From Acetobacterium sp. KB-1 (GTDB lineage: Bacteria; Bacillota; Clostridia; Eubacteriales; Eubacteriaceae), in NCBI RefSeq assembly GCF_003260995.1, contig NZ_CP030040.1, positions 1,141,616 to 1,205,615 of the forward strand: a DNA stretch of 64,000 nt, written 5' to 3'. Shown piece by piece: positions 9,144-17,662 of the stretch. Numbering within the stretch: position 1 is the first letter of the stretch; each line of letters begins with the position of its first letter. A program made the position numbers and the translations under genes. The notes beneath the pieces were generated by a model that was not told the DNA's origin, made no database searches, and was given only the letters and a program-made list of their open reading frames with translations.

Positions 9144-9218
9144 ATGAAAATTTTAAAAACAAATCTGTTACCAAAACGCCTTAAACTCATTTTTAATACC
9201 GGTTCTAGAGCAAAATGA
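9144..9218 (+). pseudogene. 5' stump of a YegS/DgkB-type lipid kinase gene
   Basis: A ribosome site (GGAGG) precedes 24 codons that begin MKILKTNLLPKRLKLIF and closely match the start of the intact kinase at 34969 (METLKTKLQPQRVKLIF). After the position matching its residue 23-25 the sequence jumps straight to the kinase-PAP2 junction, so nearly all of a 311-residue gene has been deleted. The stump stops in TGA, overlapping the ATG of the PAP2 gene, which keeps translational coupling. Confidence 0.8.
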
Positions 9219-10024
9219 AGGGTAAAAATCCGGATAAGCCCGTAAGAGGCAAAGGCACTAAAAAAACCAGAAAAGTCCCCTTGCCGGTGGTTAAAATTCA
9301 CGACGTATGGCAAAAATTCATCACTGGAATGCATCGAATTCCACCTATTTATTGGTTAATTATGGTAGCCCTTGTCTTTTTTTCGTTTCTTTTGTTCATT
9401 CCTGATTACGTATGGATCGTTTTTTTAGGGACCGTAAAAAACCAAAAATCTCTGATTATCCTGGTACTGATTTTTAGTTTAACAGCCATTTCACTTGTAT
9501 GGTCAATTGGTCAGCGTGTTGATGTCTGGGTTTTTACCTATTTTAATATGCATGGACACCGAACCGTCTGGCTTGATTGGATCATGCTTTTTTTTACACA
9601 GATTGGCAATGGCCTTTTTGCAATGAGTGTTGCCATTATTTTATATTTTTCAGGGCGTCATTTCCTTGCGTATGCCTTTGCACTAGGTACCTTATCATTG
9701 TGGTTAGTGGTTGAATCAATAAAAGTGCTTATCCATCGTACCCGACCATATAAAAAGATTGAAAACAGTCGCATTGTCGGGTCCCAAGCCAGAGGCAGTT
9801 CTTTTCCAAGCGGACATACCAGTCAGGCCTTCTTTATGGCAACTTTTCTATTACCCTATGATCACACCAATTTTTTTATCTGGTTGGCTATCTATCTGAT
9901 GGCATCGTTTGTTGGGATCACGCGTATTTATGTCGGCATGCACTACCCACGGGATGTCCTCGGAGGCGCAATGCTCGGGACAACATGGGGAATTTTAAGC
10001 GTAATTCTTACTAATTCATTTTGA
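9215..10024 (+). CDS. PAP2 family phosphatase (copy 1)
   Basis: This 269-residue membrane phosphatase of the PAP2/PgpB superfamily has the three catalytic blocks in order: KVLIHRTRPYKK, SSFPSGHTSQAFF and GITRIYVGMHYPRDVLGG, with essential Arg and His residues visible. About six membrane segments surround them. The family dephosphorylates phosphatidate, undecaprenyl-PP or related lipid phosphates at the membrane. The start codon overlaps the TGA of the kinase stump. The paralogue at 35891-36700 has the same length and still sits behind an intact kinase. This copy is visibly AT-richer. Confidence 0.88.
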   Translation: MKGKNPDKPVRGKGTKKTRKVPLPVVKIHDVWQKFITGMHRIPPIYWLIMVALVFFSFLLFIPDYVWIVFLGTVKNQKSLIILVLIFSLTAISLVWSIGQRVDVWVFTYFNMHGHRTVWLDWIMLFFTQIGNGLFAMSVAIILYFSGRHFLAYAFALGTLSLWLVVESIKVLIHRTRPYKKIENSRIVGSQARGSSFPSGHTSQAFFMATFLLPYDHTNFFIWLAIYLMASFVGITRIYVGMHYPRDVLGGAMLGTTWGILSVILTNSF

Positions 10025-10356
10025 CATTTAACACAGGAGCTGCTGCAGGTCTTGGTTAATAATTGTGACGCGCTGTTGATATAATTTTTTTAACTGAGTG
10101 GAAAAGAGTATTTACTTATCAACTGAGAGCATACTAGGAAGGAAATAAAAAATGATCTCGTTTTAATGGCCACGACTAAAGGACCTCGACAACAGGATTG
10201 CCGAGGTTTTTGTTGCTAAAGCGATGGGACTCGCTTTAACCACGATCTGGCAGGGATCTCATCAAAGTATTCTAAACTTCGTTGTTTGAAAGCCCTCTTT
10301 CCGGGCATATAGTTAATTAGAAACATTCCAATCATCTGCTATAAAGAGAGGTTTTT
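10025..10356. other. intergenic region with two hairpins
   Basis: A weak terminator-like hairpin (ACCTCG at 10183-10188 with CGAGGT at 10202-10207) is followed by a T-run. A second short perfect stem (AAAGCGA / TCGCTTT, 10218-10237) follows. Together they may form a terminator plus leader structure ahead of the ABC operon. No gene is supported here. Confidence 0.4.
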
Positions 10357-11271
10357 ATGGATACGCCAGTTTTAAACGTTACAAACCTATCCAAAAGCAT
10401 TAAGAAGAAAGAAATTATTAAAGACATCAGTTTTCAGCTTAATAAGAGTGAAGTCTTAGGCTTTTTAGGACCCAATGGTGCCGGCAAATCGACAACGTTA
10501 AGAATGCTAGTCGGCTTGTCGCGGCCCAGCAGTGGGACCATTTCAATCTGTGGGCATTCAATTCGTGATGATTATGTCGATGCGATGTCACATGTGGGCT
10601 GCATCATTGAGGGCCCTGATCTGTACGAGTATCTAAGCGGCTATAAAAACTTGGAACTCTTGGGCGCCATGTCAAAGCAGGTTACCAAGGCCGCGATTGA
10701 TGATGCCATCGCACTGGTCGGTATGGAAAAGCGCATCCATGATAAGGTGAGTATTTATTCGATGGGCATGAAACAACGGATCGGTTTAGCTCAGGCCCTG
10801 ATTCATCAACCTGATTTACTGATTCTTGATGAACCTACCAACGGCCTTGATCCTCAGGGTATCCATGAATTTCGCGAAATTGTCAAATCTCTGGCTAAAG
10901 ATAAAGGGATTTCAGTCCTTATTTCTTCACACTTAATCAGTGAAGTCCAATTGATGTGTGACCGAGTCTGTATTATCAATCAGGGGATGATTGTTCGGGA
11001 CGGCACAGTGTCAGAAATGTTATCGACCGGTGAAATCGTATGGGTTTTAAACAATCCCGCCCAGGGGCAAAAAATCCTCAGTGAGCAGTTTAAGCTGGAA
11101 TCCCGAATCACGGTTCAAAACGAGCTAATTGCCGCCATCGATCTGGAAATACTGCCTAAAATCAATGCTATCCTGATCGCCTCCGGCCTGGAACTGCAAA
11201 CAGTCGCGGCTAAAAATACGACCTTAGAAGAACTCTTCCTCAGCCTAACCAACCATAAAGCCATTCAATAG
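10357..11271 (+). CDS. ABC transporter ATP-binding protein, BcrA type
   Basis: This 304-residue ATPase has Walker A GPNGAGKS near residue 39, signature YSMGMKQRIGLAQAL, Walker B LLILDEPTNGLDPQG and H-loop ISSHLISE. The C-terminal extension of about 90 residues is typical of the bacitracin/lantibiotic-export subgroup (DrrA/BcrA-like). It energises the ABC-2 permease encoded 13 bp downstream. Ribosome site AGAGAGG precedes the ATG. The exported compound is unknown; peptide antibiotic resistance is common for the group but unproven here. Confidence 0.9.
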   Translation: MDTPVLNVTNLSKSIKKKEIIKDISFQLNKSEVLGFLGPNGAGKSTTLRMLVGLSRPSSGTISICGHSIRDDYVDAMSHVGCIIEGPDLYEYLSGYKNLELLGAMSKQVTKAAIDDAIALVGMEKRIHDKVSIYSMGMKQRIGLAQALIHQPDLLILDEPTNGLDPQGIHEFREIVKSLAKDKGISVLISSHLISEVQLMCDRVCIINQGMIVRDGTVSEMLSTGEIVWVLNNPAQGQKILSEQFKLESRITVQNELIAAIDLEILPKINAILIASGLELQTVAAKNTTLEELFLSLTNHKAIQ

Positions 11272-11284
11272 AAAGGATAAAATC

Positions 11285-12286
11285 ATGCTAAACCTCATTC
11301 GCAATGAAGTCACCAAGCTGTTGTTTAAGAAAAAACTGATTCTGATTATCGGCTTGCTGATGATTTTCATTACCCTGCTTTCCTATGGCCAGCAATATAC
11401 CTATGAGAAAAATATTGACCGCTTCAATAATTTCTCAGACACTGGCAATTACGATTGGAAAAGCCTGGCCAACCAGCAACTTGAGGATCTTGAAAAGCGC
11501 CTTGATAGCCCCTATATTCCCGAGGACGGCATTGCCTCCATTGAAATTGAGATCAAGCAACTGCGTTATTTTATCGATAATGATATTAACCCGATTACTC
11601 CCAGCGCCGCTAAGTTCAGCGTCGATTTTGTCGAACAGGGCATCTCACTGCTGATTCCCCTGATCATCGTGATCCTCGCAGCCGATCTGGTCTCTGGTGA
11701 ATTTTCAACCGGAACCATCAAGGTTTTGTTAACCCGGGCGGTACCGCGGTGGAAAATTTTGCTGAGCAAATTGATTGCACTACTTTTGATGACCACCCTG
11801 GTGGTCTTAATCATGGGGCTGCTGGCAATTCTGATATCCTATCTTTTCTTTGGACAATGGGGCTTTGATGAACCCGTTGCCACTGGCTTTCGCTTAATCG
11901 ATGGGCAATTAAACGCCGATGCGGTGATTCTGGTCAGCCGCTTTGAATATACTTTACTCATTTATTCGCTGACCTGGTATGTTGCGATTGTAATTGCTGC
12001 ACTGACCCTATTGATTTCGATTATCGTTGATAATACGGTCTCGGCCATTGGAGTATTGATGGCGGCCTTGATTGGCGGACAATTTTTGCAGTTTTTTCTG
12101 TCAGACTGGCCGATCGTCAAGTTCTTCTTTGTCTCTAATCTGGACCTCACCCGATATTTAACCGGCTCCTACCAGCCGATTCCGGGAATGAGTCTGAATT
12201 TCTCAGTCATCACCCTGGGCTTATGGGGCATACTCGCACTGGTGATTGGGTTTCAGATTTTTAATCGCAAAGATGTGCTGGTTTAA
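11285..12286 (+). CDS. ABC-2 type transporter permease
   Basis: This 333-residue membrane protein has an N-terminal membrane helix (about residues 17-35), a charged extracytoplasmic domain to about 115, then five hydrophobic segments, the usual layout of ABC-2 permeases. The motif SGEFSTGTIKVLLTRAVPRWKILLSK is the conserved cytoplasmic coupling region. It is co-transcribed with the ATPase before it and the anchored SGNH hydrolase after it (12-bp gap). Confidence 0.85.
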   Translation: MLNLIRNEVTKLLFKKKLILIIGLLMIFITLLSYGQQYTYEKNIDRFNNFSDTGNYDWKSLANQQLEDLEKRLDSPYIPEDGIASIEIEIKQLRYFIDNDINPITPSAAKFSVDFVEQGISLLIPLIIVILAADLVSGEFSTGTIKVLLTRAVPRWKILLSKLIALLLMTTLVVLIMGLLAILISYLFFGQWGFDEPVATGFRLIDGQLNADAVILVSRFEYTLLIYSLTWYVAIVIAALTLLISIIVDNTVSAIGVLMAALIGGQFLQFFLSDWPIVKFFFVSNLDLTRYLTGSYQPIPGMSLNFSVITLGLWGILALVIGFQIFNRKDVLV

Positions 12287-12298
12287 AAGGAGGCAATC

Positions 12299-13075
12299 AT
12301 GATCAAAAAAATATGGCCCCTGATCTTATTCGCATCAATCATCCTGATGTTTGTATTTCTGACGGGATTAATCATTTCGATCACCATCACCAATGGCGGC
12401 GAAAAAAAACAGGAAACACTTCCCGAAGCCACTGAGCCCATTCAAACTGAACCGTCTAGCACAAATAAAGCCATCTTAGTTCTTGGGGATTCGATCGGAT
12501 TCGGAGTCGGTGATGATCCGGATATGGGACTGGGTAAACGCTATGCCGCGCTAATCGATCCTGAAAAAAACATGGAAGTCGTGAATCTATCGGTCTCTGG
12601 GGCCATCAGCTCGGAACTGGCTGCGCTTGTGGCCGCACCCGAAAATGCCCCGTATATTGCAGCAGCTGACCTGATTATTATCTCCATTGGCGGCAATGAT
12701 CTGAGTCGCCTCCAATCTGAGGATGCCCGCTCTTTGGAAGTGATCTTTCAGGAGACCTTTAACGCCTATAAAGAAAATCTTGAAGCCACCCTCAGCCGCA
12801 TTCGGGCGCTTAATCCCGAGGCCCAAATCGCCCTGATCGGTTTGTATAATCCCTATCCCGAACAGGATCCGCGACTCTCTCAAAAATTATTTGAATGGAA
12901 TTATAAAACCCTACTAATGGCCGATGCCGATTTAAAAACGGCCTACATCCCCACCGCTGACACATTTAAGTATCATCTGGATACCTACCTGGCGGCCGAT
13001 CGGTTTCACCCCAGCAATATTGGCTATCAGGTGATTGCCGAAGCGCTAGATCGCGTTTTAAATGGCATTGATTGA
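12299..13075 (+). CDS. membrane-anchored SGNH/GDSL hydrolase
   Basis: This 258-residue protein begins with an uncleaved-looking membrane anchor (about residues 5-31), followed by a Pro/Thr/Glu-rich linker and an extracytoplasmic SGNH domain. Block I is LVLGDSIGFGVGDD, the Asn block is SIGGNDLSRL, and DRFHPSNIGYQ carries the catalytic Asp and His. It resembles lipolytic or O-deacetylating surface enzymes of the YpmR type. Operon position suggests it modifies envelope material or the exported compound; that link is inference. Confidence 0.82.
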   Translation: MIKKIWPLILFASIILMFVFLTGLIISITITNGGEKKQETLPEATEPIQTEPSSTNKAILVLGDSIGFGVGDDPDMGLGKRYAALIDPEKNMEVVNLSVSGAISSELAALVAAPENAPYIAAADLIIISIGGNDLSRLQSEDARSLEVIFQETFNAYKENLEATLSRIRALNPEAQIALIGLYNPYPEQDPRLSQKLFEWNYKTLLMADADLKTAYIPTADTFKYHLDTYLAADRFHPSNIGYQVIAEALDRVLNGID

Positions 13076-13167
13076 CTAAAGTCACTGTTATCAAAAGCCC
13101 TTGATCTAACCATTTAAAAAACACATTAAGTAAATCGCTAAATAAAGGACTTCCGGCCGGGACGATT

Positions 13168-13893
13168 TTAAAAAATCCGCTTGTCTTCACTGTCTTTGGG
13201 AGTCGCTGCTTTGATGCTCAAGTATTTGGGGCTCACGTAAAACCAGGCGTACTGAAGAATCTGCTGGGTTGCCTCGTTTCTGATCAGCTCCGTGATTTCA
13301 AAAATTGGCTCATTTTCTGACAAGCAGAGTTTTTCACGGACTTCTTCCGAAGGCATCGCAACCGTAATATCCAAAGATTTATCCAAAACAAAGGCCAGCT
13401 TTTCCTCCACCGGCTTCATGTAATTGGCAAATTTCAGCATATCTTCAATTACCGGCTGATGGTGGACGTAAGGCAAATAAATGATTTCCATGGCGATTTC
13501 CTTATCATCAGAATAAAGAATGCGCTTAACCTCCACCGCCTTCTGATTGTCTTCCAGATTCAGAATCCGAGCAATCTGTCTGACTGGACGAATCACCTTA
13601 ACTGAAATCAGTTTGACGTTATCAATCTGGATGTTGAGGCCATCATATTTGTTGAACTTGAACCGAAAAATATCCACCTCCGGCTTACAGACAAAATTTC
13701 CCTTGCCGGGCACCGAATAAATATATCCCTCATTGGACAACAGGGACAGGCTTTTGCGGATAGTCATCCGGCTGGCCGAGTATTCCTGCATTAAAGCGGT
13801 CTCAGAATTCAGCATATCGCCGGGTTTGAGTTGGCTTTTTAAGATCTTGTCTTTTAAACTCGTCACGATTGCCAAATATAAAACATCACTCAT
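13168..13893 (-). CDS. GntR family regulator with UTRA domain
   Basis: This 241-residue regulator has an N-terminal winged helix at about 1-70 (LKPGDMLNSETALMQEYSAS, RMTIRKSLSLLSNEGYI) and a C-terminal UTRA ligand domain of the HutC/FarR type. It follows the corrinoid gene in the same operon. The original stop/start overlap has been rebuilt by a 39-bp tandem triplication, so this start is the third consecutive AGGGGGAGTTGGATAAATG. A perfect 20-bp palindrome at the operon promoter (14674-14693) is its probable operator. Confidence 0.85.
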   Translation of the reverse strand: MSDVLYLAIVTSLKDKILKSQLKPGDMLNSETALMQEYSASRMTIRKSLSLLSNEGYIYSVPGKGNFVCKPEVDIFRFKFNKYDGLNIQIDNVKLISVKVIRPVRQIARILNLEDNQKAVEVKRILYSDDKEIAMEIIYLPYVHHQPVIEDMLKFANYMKPVEEKLAFVLDKSLDITVAMPSEEVREKLCLSENEPIFEITELIRNEATQQILQYAWFYVSPKYLSIKAATPKDSEDKRIF

Positions 13894-13987
13894 TTATCCA
13901 ACTCCCCCTGCCAAATATAAAACATCACTCATTTATCCAACTCCCCCTGCCAAATATAAAACATCACTCATTTATCCAACTCCCCCT
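13871..13987 (-). repeat. 39-bp tandem triplication of a translation start
   Basis: Three exact 39-bp units (13871-13909, 13910-13948, 13949-13987) each carry a ribosome site, TAA, ATG and the first codons MSDVLYL of the GntR gene. Read leftward, the first two units make 12-residue peptides ending TAA immediately before the next ATG. The third starts the real gene. Confidence 0.95.
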
Positions 13988-14656
13988 TTTTCTTTTTCAG
14001 GTAAACCTCGCAATATTGAATGCCTTCATAGAAATTATTGGTCATGAAATCAATCTGGGGAATTTTGATATAATCCTGATTGACCACTGCTCCTCCCAAC
14101 AGAAAACGACAGCTTTTCAGCAGATTTTCCGTTTCAAGCGTGTTACCCAGCTCCTGCAGATAAGGAATGGAATTGGTCATAACGCAGCTGACCGCAATGA
14201 TGTCCGGCTGATGCAGTCTGACGGCTTCCACGAATTTTGACGGCTTCCACGAATTTTGACGGCTTCCACGAATTTTGACACCTTTACGTCTACTCCCAAA
14301 TCAATGACACAGATACCCCGATTTTCCAGCGCATCGATCATCAAATCCTTGCCAATGTCGTGGATATCGTCAAAAATGGTTCCGAAAAGGACGGTACCAA
14401 GAGACTTTTCTGCGGAACGACTTCCCTGTTCCAGATTGGCAGCGGCGAAAATATTTTTAGCAATCATTCCCGATACAATCAGATCAGCAATATAGCATTC
14501 ACCACTTTCATATTTTTTCCCAATTTTTGCCAGGCCTTCCATCACCAGATCATAGAGATCCTGAACGTCGATGCCCTGCCCAATTAGATTATCGGCCAGC
14601 TCTTCAGCCTCATCCAGCTTTAGGTCAGCAATCAGTTCAATCAGTTTTTCCTTCAT
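13968..14656 (-). pseudogene. corrinoid protein gene, frameshifted by a tandem repeat
   Basis: The first frame (14656 to 14177) encodes a helical cap domain and the cobalamin-binding signature DDIHDIGKDLM, so it is an MtaC/MttC-type methyl-carrying corrinoid protein. After VSKFVEAV it runs through a triplicated 19-bp unit and stops after 159 residues. The remainder of the Rossmann domain (EAVRLHQPDIIAVSC onward, to GELDK) lies in another frame. With one unit the two halves join into a normal protein of about 216 residues. Promoter, ribosome site (GAGGAGGAG) and operator look intact, so the gene was recently functional or is switchable. Confidence 0.85.
14221..14277. repeat. 19-bp tandem triplication inside the corrinoid gene
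   Basis: The unit acggcttccacgaattttg is repeated exactly three times (14221-14239, 14240-14258, 14259-14277). The 38 extra bases break the frame. One, four or seven copies would be in frame. Confidence 0.95.
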
Positions 14657-14673
14657 TTCTCCTCCTCAGCGCT

Positions 14674-14701
14674 AACGTACAGATCTGTACGTTCGATTAT
14701 A
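14674..14701 (-). promoter_or_regulatory. promoter with 20-bp palindromic operator
   Basis: A leftward TATAAT (14701-14696) is followed at once by the perfect palindrome AACGTACAGATCTGTACGTT (14693-14674), then the ribosome site of the corrinoid gene. A palindrome just downstream of -10 is a typical repressor site. The GntR regulator in the same operon is the obvious candidate. Confidence 0.7.
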
Positions 14702-14750
14702 ACACACATGCTTTTTTGGACCTACCTGCTTTTCTATTAACTGAACCAGT

Positions 14751-14785
14751 CCAGCCCTTTTTCCAAATCTCAGAAAAAGGGCTGG
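14751..14785. terminator. strong hairpin after the methyl-H4folate methyltransferase gene
   Basis: A perfect 13-bp stem (CCAGCCCTTTTTC) with a 9-nt loop lies between the methyltransferase stop (14816) and the next operon's promoter. It lacks a clear U-tract in either direction, so it is a weak terminator or an mRNA-stabilising 3' end. Confidence 0.55.
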
Positions 14786-14815
14786 TGAAACCAGTATGTT
14801 TTTTAGTAAACTCTC

Positions 14816-15619
14816 TTATTTTTTGACGAATCCAATTTTGGCCCCAGTGGTGTACTTCCGGCAAAAGCGATCTTTCCCCAGCAACAGCTCCGTTGCTTTC
14901 AGTGACTCAATCAACGGTACATTTTCCGGATTGACCACTGCCGAATCCATGCCGGCTGCTACGGCCAGCGTCAGAAAGGTGCGGTTGACCAACGCCCGGT
15001 TAGGCAGCCCAAAAGAAATGTTGCTCAGTCCGCCGGTGATATGAGCTTCCGGGTAGGTGCTGCGAATCGACCGGATCGATTCAAAGGCAATCAGTCCAGC
15101 CTGTTGATCGGTTGCCACCGCCATGATCAACGGATCCACATAGACCTGATCATCGGCAATACCGGCTGTCCGAGTTGCTATAAAAATCCGTTCCAATACC
15201 GTCATCCGTTCCGCTACGGTTTTAGGCATACCCGACTGGGACTCATCCAAAGCCAGAGCAATAACCTGGCAGTCCCGCTCCTTAATAAAGGGAATAAAGC
15301 TTTCCAGACGCAGGGGATCACCATTGATCGAGTTGATCATTGGCGTTACTTTAACAGCATGGATGGCGGCTCTGATAACATCAGGGGTAGAGCTGTCAAT
15401 ACAGATGGGAATATCGGTAACTGCTTGTACCACTTCCAATAGCCATAGCATATCATCTTTTTCCCGGGAGGGATCAGTGCCAGCGTTGATATCCAGATAG
15501 TCAGCCCCGGCGTTGGCCTGATCCAATGCGGTTTTTTTGATGAAGTCCGCATCCCGGTCCAGTATCGCTTCCTGAATGGCTTTGCGGGTGCCGTTTATTT
15601 TTTCTCCGATAAATATCAT
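14816..15619 (-). CDS. methyltetrahydrofolate:corrinoid methyltransferase
   Basis: This 267-residue pterin-binding TIM-barrel protein belongs to the MtvA/MtgA/AcsE group. It shows the N-terminal IFIGEKINGTRK, DYLDINAGTD, ICIDSSTPD, PMINSINGD, the acidic YVDPLIMAVATD and GGLSNISFGLPNR, which are the pterin-binding blocks. It would move the methyl group from the corrinoid protein to H4folate, feeding the Wood-Ljungdahl methyl branch. Start 15619 follows CAGGAG; a longer upstream frame lacks a ribosome site. It is the third gene of the corrinoid-UroD-MTase operon. Confidence 0.88.
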   Translation of the reverse strand: MIFIGEKINGTRKAIQEAILDRDADFIKKTALDQANAGADYLDINAGTDPSREKDDMLWLLEVVQAVTDIPICIDSSTPDVIRAAIHAVKVTPMINSINGDPLRLESFIPFIKERDCQVIALALDESQSGMPKTVAERMTVLERIFIATRTAGIADDQVYVDPLIMAVATDQQAGLIAFESIRSIRSTYPEAHITGGLSNISFGLPNRALVNRTFLTLAVAAGMDSAVVNPENVPLIESLKATELLLGKDRFCRKYTTGAKIGFVKK

Positions 15620-15632
15620 TATAGCTCCTGTT

Positions 15633-16760
15633 CTACTTCCAGTCGTTGGCAGCCTGGAACATGGCCACCATATTCTCAAATTTCGTGTTGGCGGGTGCAT
15701 CACATCCGGCTGTGATAAACAGTCCTGTCGGGCCGATATCATCAATCAGATTGTTAACATAATCTTTCACTTCCTGTGTTGTCCCGGTTGCCAACAAGGG
15801 TGATGGTACATCACCCATAATCGCGACATGTTCTCCCAAAACCTTTCTTGCTTTTCTCAGATCAGTCATGCCATCTGTATTAATGATCGATTTCTTGACC
15901 GGCATTTCGAGAAAACGCTCAATGTCGCGATCCCAACACTGATCAAGATGAAAGGTAGCAATATGATTGTTTTCAACCAGCGCCATAGCCATACTTTTCA
16001 TTCCCGGCCAAACAAGGCGATTCCAAATTTGGGGGGATACCAGGGCACTGGCCCCACGCCATCCACCAACCCAGGCACCATTGCCATATTGGGGGTTCAA
16101 GGTTGCTAACATCCCCGCAATCGAACCGGGCAACATCACATCAATTGCTTTTTCAATCTTATCCGGGACTTTATAACAATCCATAAAGAACTGCGACATC
16201 GATCGCCCGCCACACAAAACTTCAAACGGCGGACTGGCAAAGGCACTATTCACTGCCGGATAATTACTGTCGATAAATAACTCAGCATTTTTCTGTCCGT
16301 TCTTCTGTTGATAAGCCATGGTTTCCTGAAATTCATCCATATCCACCAACTGCGGTAAAATTCGATTAAAAACTACATCAAAGCCCTGTTTTATTATCAC
16401 GTCATAATCTTCCCGACTCAGAATGTCGGTTTCTACAACTTGCCATAATGAATCATCCGGTAATTCTCTACCCGGCATTTTTATTTTTGACAACCATGCC
16501 ATTGGCAGACTATGATCAGACCGCATCCCGTTAACCCCTACATTTATACAATCCACTGACGTAATGGTATTGATTTCATTGATATAATCCAAGGTAGTTT
16601 TGATGTTAATATCGGGATTCATTGCAAAATCCTTCATTTTTACACCCATATGGGCTGCCGGAGCCGCTTGTCCCATATAACAGGTGGTCACTTTTTTATT
16701 CTCAAAATTAACCGTGTCCTTAATTTTCTGGCATCTTTCTTCGTATAATTGGCTAGCCAT
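15633..16760 (-). CDS. UroD-like corrinoid methyltransferase
   Basis: This 375-residue protein is of the uroporphyrinogen decarboxylase superfamily branch used by MtaA, MtbA and O-demethylase MtvB-like methyltransferases. Features include PQIWNRLVWPGMKSMAM, ATFHLDQCWDRDIERFLEMP and a Zn-type His/Cys pattern near the C-terminus (GDVPSPLLATGT, FITAGCDAPANTK). It probably transfers a methyl group from a methylated substrate to the corrinoid protein encoded directly upstream. Start 16760 follows AAGGAG and lies one base after the previous stop (TAAGATG). The substrate is unknown. Confidence 0.82.
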   Translation of the reverse strand: MASQLYEERCQKIKDTVNFENKKVTTCYMGQAAPAAHMGVKMKDFAMNPDINIKTTLDYINEINTITSVDCINVGVNGMRSDHSLPMAWLSKIKMPGRELPDDSLWQVVETDILSREDYDVIIKQGFDVVFNRILPQLVDMDEFQETMAYQQKNGQKNAELFIDSNYPAVNSAFASPPFEVLCGGRSMSQFFMDCYKVPDKIEKAIDVMLPGSIAGMLATLNPQYGNGAWVGGWRGASALVSPQIWNRLVWPGMKSMAMALVENNHIATFHLDQCWDRDIERFLEMPVKKSIINTDGMTDLRKARKVLGEHVAIMGDVPSPLLATGTTQEVKDYVNNLIDDIGPTGLFITAGCDAPANTKFENMVAMFQAANDWK

Positions 16761-16761
16761 C

Positions 16762-17379
16762 TTATAGCATCTCCTTACATAATTTGACTGCCGACTGGGC
16801 GTCATCCCCTACGGCATCGGCACCGGTATATCTGACAACCGATTCATCCGTCGGTCCACCACCAATGATAATTTTCACCTGGTCTCTTAGTCCCGCTGCT
16901 TCAACCGCTTTAACGGTATTCAGGATCGAGTCATAACAGGTGGTCAGTAAGCAGGACAGTGCCAGAACAGGTGCCCCGGATTCTTTCAGAGCATCCACAA
17001 AGGCCTCGGGCTTAGCATCCACACCGACATCGATGACATCAAACCCACCGGATTTAAGCATGATATAAACCAGGTCTTTGCCAATATCATGGATGTCGCC
17101 TTCAACCGTACCCAGTACCACTTTTCCCAGAACATCTCCGGTTTTTCCAGCCAGGTGAGGTTCCAGCATTTCGCCCACTTCCTTGAACATTTCGCCGGAC
17201 ATCATCAGGTCGGATACAAAATAATCTCCGGCACTAAACATTTCCCCAACTTTGACCATCCCGGCTTCGCCTTCTTTGAGGATCGCAACCGGATCCGTAC
17301 CATTGTCCAATTCCTTCTGCACTGCTTCCATCAGCTCGTCCATTTCCAGACTCGCCAGTAATTCACTGATTTTTGCCAT
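16762..17379 (-). CDS. corrinoid methyl-carrier protein
   Basis: This 205-residue two-domain B12 protein has an N-terminal four-helix cap (about 1-85) and a Rossmann-like cobalamin domain. It carries GDIHDIGKDLV, where the His is the lower axial ligand, then SCLLTTCYDS and IIIGGGPTDESVVRYTGADAVG. It shuttles the methyl group between the UroD-like and the folate-linked methyltransferases encoded downstream. Start 17379 is supported by GGAGG 8 nt upstream. It is the first gene of the operon. Confidence 0.92.
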   Translation of the reverse strand: MAKISELLASLEMDELMEAVQKELDNGTDPVAILKEGEAGMVKVGEMFSAGDYFVSDLMMSGEMFKEVGEMLEPHLAGKTGDVLGKVVLGTVEGDIHDIGKDLVYIMLKSGGFDVIDVGVDAKPEAFVDALKESGAPVLALSCLLTTCYDSILNTVKAVEAAGLRDQVKIIIGGGPTDESVVRYTGADAVGDDAQSAVKLCKEML

Positions 17380-17513
17380 TTTACATTCCTCCAATTTTTT
17401 TACTTTTTTTGCAGAGGAGCATCGCCATCAATATTAACAAATCAATTATTTTTCTAAAAAAATGAAATTTCTGTTATCATTTCTTCGGATCTGTGCTAAA
17501 ATTCTGATGAGAT

Positions 17514-17576
17514 CTCCTTAAACCTTCCTCAAGTACTATAGGGCCCGCAATGCCTGTACTAGGAACCTAAGGAGTC
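17514..17576 (-). promoter_or_regulatory. structured leader candidate upstream of the corrinoid operon
   Basis: Leftward, CTCCTTA pairs with TAAGGAG, TTCC with GGAA and AGTAC with GTACT around a central GGGCCC, giving an interrupted stem-loop about 180 nt before the corrinoid start. On the opposite strand the stem is followed by a T-rich run. It does not show the conserved box of a cobalamin riboswitch. It could be a regulator site, a leader RNA or a terminator. Confidence 0.35.
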
Positions 17577-17662
17577 TTTTCTTTTTTTGTCATCTGCTGT
17601 TCGTTCCTCCTTTTTCTACTTAATGGATTCTTTATAATACCGATACATATCGGCTATTATCA

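Noticed and set aside
8912..9334. A 140-codon leftward frame across the PAP2 promoter region
   Set aside because: It runs antisense to the kinase stump and the PAP2 start, has low-complexity Phe/Ser-rich sequence, no ribosome site and no family resemblance.
13871..13987. CRISPR-like spacing of repeats
   Set aside because: The units are directly adjacent tandem copies without spacers, and they carry a ribosome site and start codon.
17400..17660. Possible cobalamin riboswitch before the corrinoid operon
   Set aside because: No B12-box-like sequence or the expected long conserved core is visible; only an isolated stem-loop is present.
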